DNA of 36,583 nt from an uncultured Lachnospiraceae bacterium (GCA_902785055.1 CACZXG010000012.1:1-36583), one strand, 5' to 3'. Numbered from the stretch's first letter, positions 1-8,771 are shown. A program made the numbers and translations. The notes: generated from the sequence alone by a model not told the origin.

Positions 1-792
1 CTCCGCGCAAGATGCTACGAGCAGCGTATGGAGAAGGGCCTGAGCTTCCTTGAATTCAACTACATGATCATGCAGGCTTTTGACTTCTACAACCTGTACA
101 GGACCTACGGCTGCAACATGCAGTTCGGCGGCGACGACCAGTGGAGCAACATGCTGGCCGGCACAGAGCTGATCCGCAAGAAACTCGGCAAGGACGCTTT
201 CGCCATGACCATCACCCTTCTGCTCAACTCCGAGGGCAAGAAGATGGGCAAAACAGCGAAGGGCGCAGTCTGGCTCGATCCCGACAAGACTTCTCCTTAC
301 GATTTCTACCAGTACTGGAGAAATATCGGCGACGCGGACGTCCTTAAGTGCCTGCGCATGATGACTTTCCTTCCTCTTGAGCAGATCGATGAGATGGATA
401 AGTGGGAGGGCGCCCAGCTCAACACCGCCAAGGAGATCCTCGCTACAGAACTGACCACACTGGTCCACGGCAGCGATGAGGCAGCCAAGGCCAAGGCGGG
501 CGCAGAGGCGCTCTTCAGCGCGGCTACTCCCGGCAGCATGGACAATGTTCCCACTGCAGTGCTCGCTGCAGAGGATTTTAATGAGAACGGCGAAGTCGAT
601 ATTTTGACAATTCTCGTAAAGGCCGGCCTGGAGAAATCCAGAGGCGACGCGCGCAGGGACGTGATCCAGGGCGGCGTCACCGTAGACGGCGAGAAGGTTC
701 AGGATTTCAAGGCAGTATTCACAAAGGATGACCTCAAAGACGGCAAGCTCGTCAAGAGAGGCAAGAAGAGCTTCAAGCTCGTCAAGTGCTGA
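1..792 (+). CDS. tyrS: Tyrosyl-tRNA synthetase, C-terminal part (5' end outside window)
   Basis: Class I aminoacyl-tRNA synthetase that charges tRNA-Tyr in the cytoplasm. The reading frame is open from base 1, so the N terminus with the HIGH-type motif lies upstream; roughly the first 160 residues of a ~410-residue enzyme are missing. Visible are the tyrosine/ATP pocket segment GGDDQWSN (near residue 45 of the fragment), the KMSKS-type loop written here as KKMGKT, and a C-terminal S4-like RNA-binding domain ending in a lysine-rich tail. An internal ATG at base 28 is not the start, because conserved sequence continues upstream of it in frame. A hairpin follows the stop codon. Assignment is firm; only completeness is lacking. 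Confidence 0.95.
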   Translation, partial: LRARCYEQRMEKGLSFLEFNYMIMQAFDFYNLYRTYGCNMQFGGDDQWSNMLAGTELIRKKLGKDAFAMTITLLLNSEGKKMGKTAKGAVWLDPDKTSPYDFYQYWRNIGDADVLKCLRMMTFLPLEQIDEMDKWEGAQLNTAKEILATELTTLVHGSDEAAKAKAGAEALFSAATPGSMDNVPTAVLAAEDFNENGEVDILTILVKAGLEKSRGDARRDVIQGGVTVDGEKVQDFKAVFTKDDLKDGKLVKRGKKSFKLVKC

Positions 793-805
793 GATACTAA
801 AGAGA

Positions 806-833
806 AATGCCTGTAGTGTTTGCTGCAGGCATT
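806..833 (+). terminator. Hairpin after tyrS (weak terminator or attenuator)
   Basis: An 11-bp stem (AATGCCTGTAG paired with CTGCAGGCATT, one T-G pair) encloses a 6-nt loop. The following bases CCTTTGG contain only a short T run, so termination would be inefficient. It is the only structure seen between tyrS and ilvB, and no clear promoter was found for ilvB. Some read-through from tyrS is therefore plausible. Confidence 0.4.
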
Positions 834-886
834 CCTTTGGCAGTGATGGTTTCCGCGGCGCAGAAGTGATGGCAGGAGGAACATAG

Positions 887-2551
887 ATGATAGCAGCAGA
901 TGCAATTGTGAAATGTCTCGAGGCTGAGGGGGTGGAATACGTCTTCGGATATCCCGGAGTCGCCATCTGTCCTTTCTATGACAGCATTTTGAATACCAAT
1001 ATCAAGACCATCCTTGTGAGACAGGAGCAGAACGCGGCCCACGAGGCCAGCGGGTATGCCAGGATCTCGGGCAAGGTCGGCGTCGCCGTTGTCACCAGCG
1101 GTCCCGGCGCGACCAATCTGATCACGGGAATCGCCACCGCGTTTGCTGACAGCATTCCGCTGGTCTGCATCACGGGCCAGGTGGATTCTAACCTCATGGG
1201 AAGCGACGTCTTCCAGGAAGTCGATGTGTCCGGTGCCTGCGAGTCCTTCGTTAAATTCAGCTATATCGTGCGCAAAGCTTCGGATGTCCCCAGGATCATG
1301 AAAGAGGCCTTCCACATTGCCAGCACCGGCAGAAAGGGCCCCGTCCTCATCGATATTCCGATCGATGTGCAGAAAGCGGAGATCCGCAAATTCGCGTATC
1401 CCGAGAGCGTCAGCATCCGCACCTACAAGCCCACGGTCATGGGACACGCAGTTCAGATCAAAAGAGTGATCAAAGAGCTCCAGAAAGCCAAGAGGCCCAT
1501 TATCTGCGTCGGCGGCGGCGTTCACCTGAGCAGCGGCGCGAGGGAAGAAGTGCGCAGATTTGTGGAGGAAAAGGATATACCTGTAGTTTGCACAATGATG
1601 GGACTGGGTGTCCTTCCCACCAACCATTTCCTCTTTTACGGAATGGTAGGCAATAATGGCCAGGCCTATGGCAACAGGGCCATGAACGACGCTGATATGA
1701 TCATCATGGTCGGCGCGAGAGTAGCGGACAGGTCCTTCAGCCAGCCCGATCTGATCACAGAGAATAAAGTTCTGGTGCATATTGACGTCGACCCCGCGGA
1801 GATCGGCAAGAACGCCGGTCCCACGATCCCGCTGGTCGGTGATATCAAACATGTTTTTGAGGAGTTCAATAAGGCGGAGATCATAGCGGATCACTCGCTG
1901 TGGATCGACAAGCTCGACGGTTACAAGGACGATACGCAGAACGCGTCCCGCAGAAAGCGCCACATGTATTCCTCTACTTTGACCGAGGAAGAGATCAACG
2001 CCCTCACGGTCAACCCTGAGATCTTTATAAAGCGCCTGTCCAGAGCCATGAAGGACGACGCTGTCTACGTCGCGGACGTGGGACAGAACCAGCTCTGGTC
2101 CTGCGCGAACTGCGTCATCAAGGAAAAAAGCAGGTTCCTGACGAGCGGAGGTATGGGAACTATGGGATATTCCGTTCCCGCGGCGCTTGGCGCCAAGCTC
2201 GCGGCTCCGGACCGGCAGGTCGTAGCGGTGTGCGGCGACGGCGGTTTCCAGATGACGATGATGGAACTTGCTACCATGAAGCAGTACAAGGTGCCTGTCA
2301 AGATCGTTGTTCTCAGAAACAATGTCCTTGGCCTGGTGCGCCAGTATCAGCACTTTACCTATCAGGACCGCTACTCGGTCATCGACCTGGGCGACTCCAT
2401 TCCGGATTTCAGAAAACTCGCTGACGCCTACGGCATCCGCTATCTGCAGATCGCAGCAGTGGAAGATATGGACAGCGGCATTGAGGATTTCCTCTCGGAT
2501 GACGAGGCTACGCTCCTGGAAGTGATCATCGATCCCAAGCTGGTAGTCTGA
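887..2551 (+). CDS. ilvB: Acetolactate (acetohydroxyacid) synthase, large catalytic subunit
   Basis: Thiamine-diphosphate enzyme that condenses two pyruvates to acetolactate, or pyruvate with 2-ketobutyrate, the first common step to valine, leucine and isoleucine. At 554 residues it has the family's usual length and three domains. The N-terminal TPP domain carries the catalytic glutamate in RQEQNAAHEA (Glu47). The middle domain is the FAD-binding type. The C-terminal TPP domain has GDG at 450-452 and the metal/diphosphate partner NN at 478-479. The start is fixed by AGGAGG about 9 nt upstream of the ATG. The adjacent small-subunit genes and ilvC argue for the anabolic enzyme rather than catabolic AlsS. 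One large subunit serves two small-subunit paralogues. Confidence 0.95.
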   Translation: MIAADAIVKCLEAEGVEYVFGYPGVAICPFYDSILNTNIKTILVRQEQNAAHEASGYARISGKVGVAVVTSGPGATNLITGIATAFADSIPLVCITGQVDSNLMGSDVFQEVDVSGACESFVKFSYIVRKASDVPRIMKEAFHIASTGRKGPVLIDIPIDVQKAEIRKFAYPESVSIRTYKPTVMGHAVQIKRVIKELQKAKRPIICVGGGVHLSSGAREEVRRFVEEKDIPVVCTMMGLGVLPTNHFLFYGMVGNNGQAYGNRAMNDADMIIMVGARVADRSFSQPDLITENKVLVHIDVDPAEIGKNAGPTIPLVGDIKHVFEEFNKAEIIADHSLWIDKLDGYKDDTQNASRRKRHMYSSTLTEEEINALTVNPEIFIKRLSRAMKDDAVYVADVGQNQLWSCANCVIKEKSRFLTSGGMGTMGYSVPAALGAKLAAPDRQVVAVCGDGGFQMTMMELATMKQYKVPVKIVVLRNNVLGLVRQYQHFTYQDRYSVIDLGDSIPDFRKLADAYGIRYLQIAAVEDMDSGIEDFLSDDEATLLEVIIDPKLVV

Positions 2552-2597
2552 TCCGGTACAAGGGTGACGAATTCGGATAATACAAAGGGGAACAGGC

Positions 2598-3086
2598 ATG
2601 AAGAGAATCTATTCTGTACTGGTTGAGAACCGTTCCGGTGTGCTGTGCAAGGTCGCGGGACTGTTTTGGCGCAGATGCTTTAACATCGACTCCCTTGCGG
2701 TGGGAGAGACCGAAGATAAGAATGTCTCCAATATGGTCATCGTATCGAGCGGCGACCGCAGGACTCTGGAGCAGATCGAGAAGCAGCTCAACAAGAAGCT
2801 CGACGTTATCAAGGTAAAGACCTTCGACGAGACGGAGAGCATCAACCGTGAGCTGATGCTGGTCAAAGTGCGCTACAACCGCACCAACCGCAAAGATATC
2901 ATGGAGAACTGCGAGATCATGGATGCCAAAATAGTGGACATGTCCAAGACTATGATGACGATCCAGATGTGCGACACGCCCGAGCGCGTACAGATCTTTC
3001 TGGATACTCTGCGCACTGTCAGCATCATTGAGATCGCGAGGACCGGCACTCTGGCGCTCCTTAAATGTTCCGAGCAGGGCAGATAA
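2598..3086 (+). CDS. ilvN: Acetolactate synthase small (regulatory) subunit, first copy
   Basis: Regulatory partner of IlvB; subunits of this family bind valine at an N-terminal ACT domain and confer feedback inhibition. The protein has 162 residues. Its ACT domain begins at RIYSVLVENRSGVL (3-16), followed by the typical FNIDSLAVG segment and a C-terminal ALS_ss_C-type domain ending in EIARTGTLAL. It lies 46 nt after ilvB with AAAGGGGA before the ATG, so it should be co-transcribed and made with the large subunit. It is clearly paralogous to, but strongly diverged from, the small subunit at 3239. It is shorter at the C terminus and has LFWRRCFNI where that copy has LFSRRGYNI. Confidence 0.92.
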   Translation: MKRIYSVLVENRSGVLCKVAGLFWRRCFNIDSLAVGETEDKNVSNMVIVSSGDRRTLEQIEKQLNKKLDVIKVKTFDETESINRELMLVKVRYNRTNRKDIMENCEIMDAKIVDMSKTMMTIQMCDTPERVQIFLDTLRTVSIIEIARTGTLALLKCSEQGR

Positions 3087-3128
3087 AGGCGCGGATCCGG
3101 CTAAATCGGTCTCTCTCAGGGCCTTTTT
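3085..3128 (+). terminator. Possible weak terminator after ilvB-ilvN
   Basis: AAAGGC at 3085-3090 can pair with GCCTTT at 3121-3126, followed by TT and G/T-rich sequence. The loop of about 30 nt is long, so this is only suggestive. The strong promoter just downstream makes an operon boundary here plausible. Confidence 0.3.
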
Positions 3129-3132
3129 GGGT

Positions 3133-3161
3133 TTGACTTGATGGGAGCACGGCGTTATAAT
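3133..3161 (+). promoter_or_regulatory. Sigma-A-type promoter of the second ilvN
   Basis: TTGACT (3133-3138) and a perfect TATAAT (3156-3161) are separated by 17 nt. Transcription would begin near 3168, leaving a leader of about 70 nt that carries two near-identical dyads directly before the ribosome binding site of the second small-subunit gene. ilvC could also be read from here. Confidence 0.8.
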
Positions 3162-3190
3162 AGTTGCAATTTGGCAAAACATTAAAAATA

Positions 3191-3225
3191 TTCATCAGAT
3201 GAATGAAGATAATTCATCATATGAA
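3191..3225 (+). promoter_or_regulatory. Tandem dyads in the leader of the second ilvN (candidate operator)
   Basis: TTCATCAGATGAA (3191-3203) and TTCATCATATGAA (3213-3225) differ by one base. Each is a short palindrome, and they start 22 bp apart, about two helical turns. They lie about 25-60 nt downstream of the predicted transcription start and abut the AAGGGA ribosome binding site. This fits either a DNA operator for a dimeric regulator or alternative RNA stem-loops that could cover the ribosome binding site. No regulator can be named. Confidence 0.5.
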
Positions 3226-3238
3226 GGGATAAGATGAA

Positions 3239-3760
3239 ATGAGTGAAGTGACCAACAGAAAGGTGTTCCAGATCCTCGTTGACAACAATTCAGGTGTATT
3301 GAGCCGTATTTCCGGCCTGTTCTCCCGAAGAGGATACAACATCGAGAGCATTACGGCGGGTGTAACTGCTGAGCCCACCATCACCAGGATCACGGTCGTG
3401 ACATCCGGTGACAACGACATCATGGAGCAGATCGAGAAACAGGTTATGAAACTTGTGGACGTCAGGGACATACATGAGCTCAAGCCTGAGGAAAGCGTAT
3501 TCAGGGAACTTGCGATGATCAAGGTCAAGGCGAACGCGGACCAGAGAGAGAATGTGATCGCCCTCGCCAACATTTTCAGGGGAAACATCATCGACGTATC
3601 CAATGAGAGCCTTATGATCGAAGTTACAGGCAACTCCGGCAAAGTCGATGCGTTCCTGAAGCTTGTCAGCGGCTACGAGATCCTGGAGCTCGCGAGAACG
3701 GGCGTAGCGGGTCTTGGAAGAGGAACCAAGAACGTCATCTATCTGGACAAGCTCATCTGA
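3239..3760 (+). CDS. ilvN: Acetolactate synthase small (regulatory) subunit, second copy
   Basis: ACT-domain regulatory subunit of acetohydroxyacid synthase, 173 residues, matching the usual ~160-175. The N-terminal ACT domain contains ILVDNNSGVLSRISGLFSRRGYNI, a close match to the family consensus. The C-terminal half has ELAMIKVKA and ends with ELARTGVAGLGRG. This copy is nearer the canonical IlvN/IlvH sequence than the paralogue at 2598. It has its own promoter and an unusual dyad-bearing leader, while no second large subunit is present. It may therefore share IlvB with the first copy and give a differently regulated holoenzyme; that is inference. ilvC follows 158 nt downstream. Confidence 0.93.
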   Translation: MSEVTNRKVFQILVDNNSGVLSRISGLFSRRGYNIESITAGVTAEPTITRITVVTSGDNDIMEQIEKQVMKLVDVRDIHELKPEESVFRELAMIKVKANADQRENVIALANIFRGNIIDVSNESLMIEVTGNSGKVDAFLKLVSGYEILELARTGVAGLGRGTKNVIYLDKLI

Positions 3761-3780
3761 GCAGCCCGAAGGCTCTTATC

Positions 3781-3813
3781 GTATAAAGGATTCGGCATAG
3801 AGAATCCTTATAT
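3781..3813 (+). other. Stem-loop in the ilvN-ilvC intergenic region
   Basis: AAGGATTC (3786-3793) pairs perfectly with GAATCCTT (3802-3809) around an 8-nt loop, and with one bulge the stem extends into the flanking TAT/ATA. No T tract follows, so it is more likely a processing or stability element than a terminator. Confidence 0.4.
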
Positions 3814-3846
3814 AGGATAGTGTATAGCAGCACCCCACATGGTTTT

Positions 3847-3858
3847 CTGTCCGGACAG
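3847..3858. promoter_or_regulatory. Perfect 12-bp palindrome upstream of ilvC
   Basis: CTGTCCGGACAG is identical to its own reverse complement and lies 60 nt before the ilvC start. It could be a dimeric regulator site controlling ilvC. No T-box features were recognised in this leader. Confidence 0.35.
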
Positions 3859-3897
3859 GCTGTAAATCAGTTTTGAGATCCGGTGGAGATACAATAA

Positions 3898-4947
<1,050 letters not shown>

Positions 4948-4951
4948 TTTA

Positions 4952-5104
4952 AAAATTCAGCACCCCGAAAAAAGGAATAAAATAAGGCCCGGTGAGCTTG
5001 CTCATCGGGTCTTTTTCTTTTTTTACGGGATGATGAGCCCTTCACACTTAATGCGACAGCCCCTTATTTTATTCCTTTTTATGTGACGATGAATGCTGAA
5101 TTTT
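4952..5104. repeat. Split inverted repeat around the ilvC/leuC convergent terminator
   Basis: Two arm segments are mirrored. AAAATTCAGCA (4952-4962) matches the complement of 5094-5104, and AAAAAGGAATAAAATAAGG (4969-4987) is perfectly complementary to 5062-5080. The right arm reaches the last bases of the minus-strand leuC. The centre contains the terminator hairpin. Both converging transcripts thus end in nearly the same sequence. Confidence 0.75.
4986..5024. terminator. Bidirectional rho-independent terminator between ilvC and leuC
   Basis: GGCCCGGTGAG, a CTTG loop and CTCATCGGGTC form an 11-bp stem followed on the plus strand by a long T-rich run. On the minus strand the same stem is followed by TTATTTTATTCC and a T run. 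It can therefore serve both ilvC and the converging leu operon. Confidence 0.85.
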
Positions 5105-6407
5105 ATACAATCTTCCCTGCCACTGCACACTTCGCAGCCGTAATAGGAGAAGCAAGGTAGATGTTTACCTTGGAAGTGCCCATGCGGCCGAGGAAGTTGC
5201 GGTTGTTGGTGGCGACTACCACTTCGTTGTCCGTGAGGATGCCGCCGGTTCTGCCGCAGCAGAGGCCGCAGCCGGGGGTAGTGATCATGGCGCCCGCCTG
5301 AGCGAGGGTGTCCAGAGTCCCGTCAGCCAGGGCTTCTCTGTAGATCTTACGGCTGGCCGGAGTAACGATCAGCTTAACGAAAGGCGCGATGTGTTTGCCC
5401 TTCAGGACAGAAGCAGCTGCCTGCAGGTCCTCGAGGCGGCCGTTGGTGCAGGAGCCGATGAAGACCTGGTCGACGCGGACACTTCCGCCGGAGATGAGGC
5501 CTACAGAAGGAACAATGCTTCCCTCTTCCATAGCCGCAGCCTCTGAAATGACCTGAGAGACGGGCTTGATCTTGTCTACCTGGGAGGGGCAGGCCATGAC
5601 AGGGACAAAATCTTCCGCGCGATAATTGAGGATCTGCGCATACTCGGCGTCTTCGTCGCCGTGAAGGGACAGGAGGAAGTCGTCGAGTCCTTCCATGCCG
5701 CAGTACTCTGCAGTCTTCTCGTCAGGGGAGAAGAGACCGCACTTGGCTCCGCACTCGACAGTCATATTGGACATGGTCATGCGGCTCGCGACGGACATGG
5801 CGTCTACTGTACTGCCTGCAAATTCAAGAGATTTGTAGGTGGCTCCGTCAGCGCGAAGATCACCGATAATGGTGAGAATGATATCCTTGGAAGTGACGCC
5901 TTCGGGAAGGGCCCCGTTGATATTGACGCGTATAGTTTCGGGGACGCGGACCCAGAGTTTTCCGGTTCCCAGAATACTGGCCATTTCCGTGTAGCCGATG
6001 CCTGTGGAGAAAGCGCCCACACAGCCGTAGGTGACAGTGTGAGAGTCTGTGCCGAAGGCGACGTCGCCGGGGTTAACATAGCCGGCTTCTGTCATCAGCT
6101 GATGGCAGATGCCGTCGGAACGGTGCACGTTCTTAACTCCGTATTTGTCACAGAAATCATCGCCGATGTGGTGATGGCGGGGGTCGTCGAGCTGGCTTGC
6201 GGGGACAAGGTGATCATAGATCAGGACAGTCCTGTCCGGGTCCCAGATCTTTGTAAAACCCATCTCCTCAAATTTGTCCTTAACAAAAGGAATGAAAATA
6301 TCGTGGATCATGACGCGGTCGACATTGACCGTAATGATATCACCGGCTTTTACGGAGCCGGCGCCGATATTGTGTGCAAAAATCTTTTCTATAAGGGTTG
6401 ATCCCAT
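5103..6407 (-). CDS. leuC: 3-isopropylmalate dehydratase / homoaconitase-family large subunit, second pair
   Basis: Large subunit of an aconitase-superfamily hydro-lyase with a 4Fe-4S cluster, 434 residues. In leucine synthesis it isomerises 2- to 3-isopropylmalate. Visible are FGTDSHT, the first cluster cysteine in GSCTNGR, and the C-x2-C pair in PGCGLCCGRTGG near the C terminus, then NRNFLGRMG. The start has GGAGG 8 nt upstream and lies 12 nt after the stop of its small subunit. The length and cluster motif fit the archaeal-type LeuC/homoaconitase group. Because a diverged LeuCD pair lies upstream in the same operon, one pair may act on another 2-alkylmalate (homoaconitate, citramalate or dimethylmalate type). 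Which pair is the true LeuCD cannot be settled here. Confidence 0.85.
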   Translation of the reverse strand: MGSTLIEKIFAHNIGAGSVKAGDIITVNVDRVMIHDIFIPFVKDKFEEMGFTKIWDPDRTVLIYDHLVPASQLDDPRHHHIGDDFCDKYGVKNVHRSDGICHQLMTEAGYVNPGDVAFGTDSHTVTYGCVGAFSTGIGYTEMASILGTGKLWVRVPETIRVNINGALPEGVTSKDIILTIIGDLRADGATYKSLEFAGSTVDAMSVASRMTMSNMTVECGAKCGLFSPDEKTAEYCGMEGLDDFLLSLHGDEDAEYAQILNYRAEDFVPVMACPSQVDKIKPVSQVISEAAAMEEGSIVPSVGLISGGSVRVDQVFIGSCTNGRLEDLQAAASVLKGKHIAPFVKLIVTPASRKIYREALADGTLDTLAQAGAMITTPGCGLCCGRTGGILTDNEVVVATNNRNFLGRMGTSKVNIYLASPITAAKCAVAGKIV

Positions 6408-6419
6408 TTTCGCTTCCTC

Positions 6420-6914
6420 CTACTTGATGATGCCGTTGAGCTTCTGCATTGCTTTTACAAGGCCGCCGGCCTCGAGAATGTCGAGCAGGTTGTCGGGGAG
6501 AGCGGAGATCGGGTATGTTTTGCCATTGTATTCAATGGATTCGCCGACATTGACGGTAATCTCGTCGCCTTCCTTTACGTCATTACAGAGTGTGTCGTTC
6601 TCGATGAGGAGAAGACCGTTGTTGATGGCATTGCGGAAGAAGATCCTTGCGTAAGAGCGGGCGATGACAGCGCGTACTCCGAGGGCCTTGATGACTTCGG
6701 GCGCCTGTTCGCGGGAGGAACCGCAGCCGAAGTTCTTGCCGGCTACGATAATGTCGCCGGGCTTTATCTGCGAGGCCAGTTCGGGCCGAAGGGGCGAAAA
6801 GCCGTAGGGAGCCATATCACCTACTGTCTTGAGTGCCAGGTACTCGGTGGGAATGATGATATCTGTGTCGATGTCGTCGCCGAGCAGCCAGACTTTACCT
6901 GTAAATTGTTCCAT
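6420..6914 (-). CDS. leuD: 3-isopropylmalate dehydratase-family small subunit, second pair
   Basis: Small (swivelling) subunit that completes the active site of the LeuC-type hydro-lyase encoded 12 nt downstream; 164 residues, normal for the family. Motifs are [13 protein letters not shown] near the N terminus, [12 protein letters not shown] in the centre and [12 protein letters not shown]. The short loop that reads substrate in this family follows the IIP segment as YLAL; the other LeuD-like protein at 8265 has YLLY. Differences in this loop separate isopropylmalate from homoaconitate enzymes in methanogens, so the two pairs probably differ in substrate preference. That inference is moderate only. 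GAGGAA precedes the ATG. Confidence 0.87.
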   Translation of the reverse strand: MEQFTGKVWLLGDDIDTDIIIPTEYLALKTVGDMAPYGFSPLRPELASQIKPGDIIVAGKNFGCGSSREQAPEVIKALGVRAVIARSYARIFFRNAINNGLLLIENDTLCNDVKEGDEITVNVGESIEYNGKTYPISALPDNLLDILEAGGLVKAMQKLNGIIK

Positions 6915-6939
6915 AGATAATTCCTCTTTAATAATGAAA

Positions 6940-6963
6940 GCGGCACAGCCCAGGCAGTGCCGC
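6940..6963 (-). other. Intercistronic hairpin between the two leu pairs
   Basis: GCGGCAC and GTGCCGC form a 7-bp GC-rich stem with a 10-nt loop, 25 nt upstream of the second leuD and just after the first leuC. Only TTTCATTATT follows on the minus strand. It may be a partial terminator or a transcript-processing stem that sets different levels for the two pairs. Confidence 0.5.
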
Positions 6964-6979
6964 TCTGCAAAAAAACGGC

Positions 6980-8230
6980 TTAATAGGTGTAAGGAGAGAC
7001 GATCTCGCCCGCGATGGCGGAGGCGGCGACTGTTGCGGCGCTCCCCAGGTAGACGAAGGAATTCTTATCGCCTGCGCGGCCCTTGAAGTTGCGGGTTCCG
7101 GTGCTGATCAGCACTTCGCCTGCGCCGATGACGCCCTGGCAGCTCCCCCAGCAGACGCTGCAGTTGGGGTTCATGATCATAGCGCCGGCTTCCATGAAGA
7201 TGTCAAGAAGTCCCTCGCGGAGAGCCTGTCTGTAGACCTCCTGGCTTGCGGGAACGACGAGGAAGCGGACCTTGTCGGCTACCTTGTGTCCCTTAATGAT
7301 AGAAGCGCCAAGGCGAAGGTCTTCGATACGGCCGTTGTTGCAGGATCCGAGGAAAGCTTCGTTGATCTTTACGCCCTTTACTTCGTCAACAGGGGCGAGA
7401 TTGTCCACAAAGTGCGGCTTTGCGACCACAGGGACGATAGTGGAGAGATCGATATCGAAAGTTTTCTCGAAGACAGCGTCGTCGTCGCTCTTAAAGCAGG
7501 CTGCAGGCTTTCTGCCGCCGTGTTCCTCAAGATAGGCGAGGGTGATGTCGTCGACTTCCATGAGCGCTGTTTTGGCACCTGCCTCCACGCAGAGGTTGCA
7601 GATGGAGATGCGGTCGCTCATGGTCAGGTTCTTCATGCCGTCGCCGACAAATTCCATGGCGTGATAGTTGGCTCCGTTGGCTCCGATCATACCGATGATG
7701 GTCAGGATCAGGTCTCTCGCGGTGACCCGGTCAGCAAGCTTGCCAGTGAGGTTAAAGCGAAGCGTCTCGGGGACCATGACCCAGGAGCCGCCCGTCACCA
7801 TTCCGTAGAGATAGTCAGTGCAGCCGACGCCGGTTCCGAAAGCGCCCAGTGCGCCGTATGCGCAGGTGTGGCTGTCCGCTCCGAAGATGAGCTGCCCGGG
7901 CACCACATGCTTCTCGCACATGATCTGGTGACATACGCCCTCGCCTTCGTAGAAGGTTATGCCGTTGTCTCTGGCAAAATCGCGCATCTTCTTCTGGGAA
8001 GCCGCCGTCTTGGGGCTGTCGCAGGGGACATTGTGGTCTACGATCCAGACGAGTTTTTCTTTGTCCGCGATCCTGGGATTGCGGAGTTTATTGTACATAT
8101 CGATGGTGAGATGCGTTGTGCCGTCATTGCTCATAAGATAGTCGAGCGTGACAGTGTGGATCTCACCGGCCCTGACGGCCTCCGCGCCTGCTGCGCGGGC
8201 GATGATCTTTTCAGCGATTGTCATTCCCAT
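6980..8230 (-). CDS. leuC: 3-isopropylmalate dehydratase / homoaconitase-family large subunit, first pair
   Basis: 4Fe-4S hydro-lyase large subunit, 416 residues from the chosen start, matching the ~420 of the bacterial/archaeal type-2 LeuC family. It shows FGADSHTCAYG, GSCNNGR with the first cluster cysteine, and NPNCSVCWGSCQG with the C-x2-C pair, then TRNFKGRAG. Translation should start at 8230, because GGAGG lies 8 nt before that ATG. A longer in-frame ORF reaching 8275 would overlap leuD and lacks a site. The partner small subunit ends 34 nt upstream. Sequence similarity to the second large subunit (5103-6407) is clear but far from identity, so this is not a recent duplication. Confidence 0.87.
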   Translation of the reverse strand: MGMTIAEKIIARAAGAEAVRAGEIHTVTLDYLMSNDGTTHLTIDMYNKLRNPRIADKEKLVWIVDHNVPCDSPKTAASQKKMRDFARDNGITFYEGEGVCHQIMCEKHVVPGQLIFGADSHTCAYGALGAFGTGVGCTDYLYGMVTGGSWVMVPETLRFNLTGKLADRVTARDLILTIIGMIGANGANYHAMEFVGDGMKNLTMSDRISICNLCVEAGAKTALMEVDDITLAYLEEHGGRKPAACFKSDDDAVFEKTFDIDLSTIVPVVAKPHFVDNLAPVDEVKGVKINEAFLGSCNNGRIEDLRLGASIIKGHKVADKVRFLVVPASQEVYRQALREGLLDIFMEAGAMIMNPNCSVCWGSCQGVIGAGEVLISTGTRNFKGRAGDKNSFVYLGSAATVAASAIAGEIVSPYTY

Positions 8231-8264
8231 AGTGGTTTCCTCCATAACGAATATTGCCGGGTGT

Positions 8265-8735
8265 TCACATTTCATCCAGAGAACTGATCAGGCCGCCCCG
8301 GTCAAGGATCTTCTGAAGATGAACGGGAAGTTTCGTGCAGGAGAAGGTCTGCTCCCCGAAAGTTACGATGCCTTTTTCCATATCCAGGTCGATCTCGTCG
8401 CCTGTCCTGACCGCGTCATAGAGGCCGTCGCAGACAATGGCGGGAAGGCCGATATTGATGGAATTTCTGTAGAAGATCCTGGCAAAGGAAGGAGCCAGAA
8501 CGGCGCGAACGCCCAGTGCCTTGAGGACAGCGGGGGCCTGTTCGCGGGAGGAACCGCAGCCGAAATTGCTGTCCGCGACGACATAATCGCCGGGCTTAAC
8601 ATTGGATGCGAAATCCGCATCCAGGGATTCGAAAGTGTGAGCTTTCATTTCATCCACAGTAGGATAGAGAAGATACTGGGAAGCGATGATCTGATCGGTG
8701 TCCACATCTTTGTTAAAACGGAATACTTTACCCAT
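8265..8735 (-). CDS. leuD: 3-isopropylmalate dehydratase-family small subunit, first pair
   Basis: First gene of the minus-strand leu operon, 156 residues. It carries [27 protein letters not shown] and ARIFYRNSINIG, the signature segments of LeuD and its homologues. The YLLY loop resembles the YLVY reported for isopropylmalate isomerase of methanogens more than the YLRT of homoaconitase. This favours a leucine role for the pair, on limited evidence. AAGGAGC before the ATG gives a good ribosome binding site. The operon order D-C-D-C is unusual, since leuCD is the more common order in bacteria. leuA and leuB are not in the window. Confidence 0.87.
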   Translation of the reverse strand: MGKVFRFNKDVDTDQIIASQYLLYPTVDEMKAHTFESLDADFASNVKPGDYVVADSNFGCGSSREQAPAVLKALGVRAVLAPSFARIFYRNSINIGLPAIVCDGLYDAVRTGDEIDLDMEKGIVTFGEQTFSCTKLPVHLQKILDRGGLISSLDEM

Positions 8736-8771
8736 AGAAGCGCTCCTTTTCGTTTATTAATGCGTTGTTTT

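Noticed and set aside
793-886. T-box riboswitch before ilvB
   Set aside because: The gap is only 94 nt and lacks the T-box sequence and specifier stem; only a simple hairpin is present.
797-2599. 600-codon open frame on the minus strand opposite ilvB
   Set aside because: It is an antisense shadow of ilvB: no ribosome binding site, low-complexity His/Asp/Arg/Leu composition, and the plus strand encodes a complete conserved enzyme.
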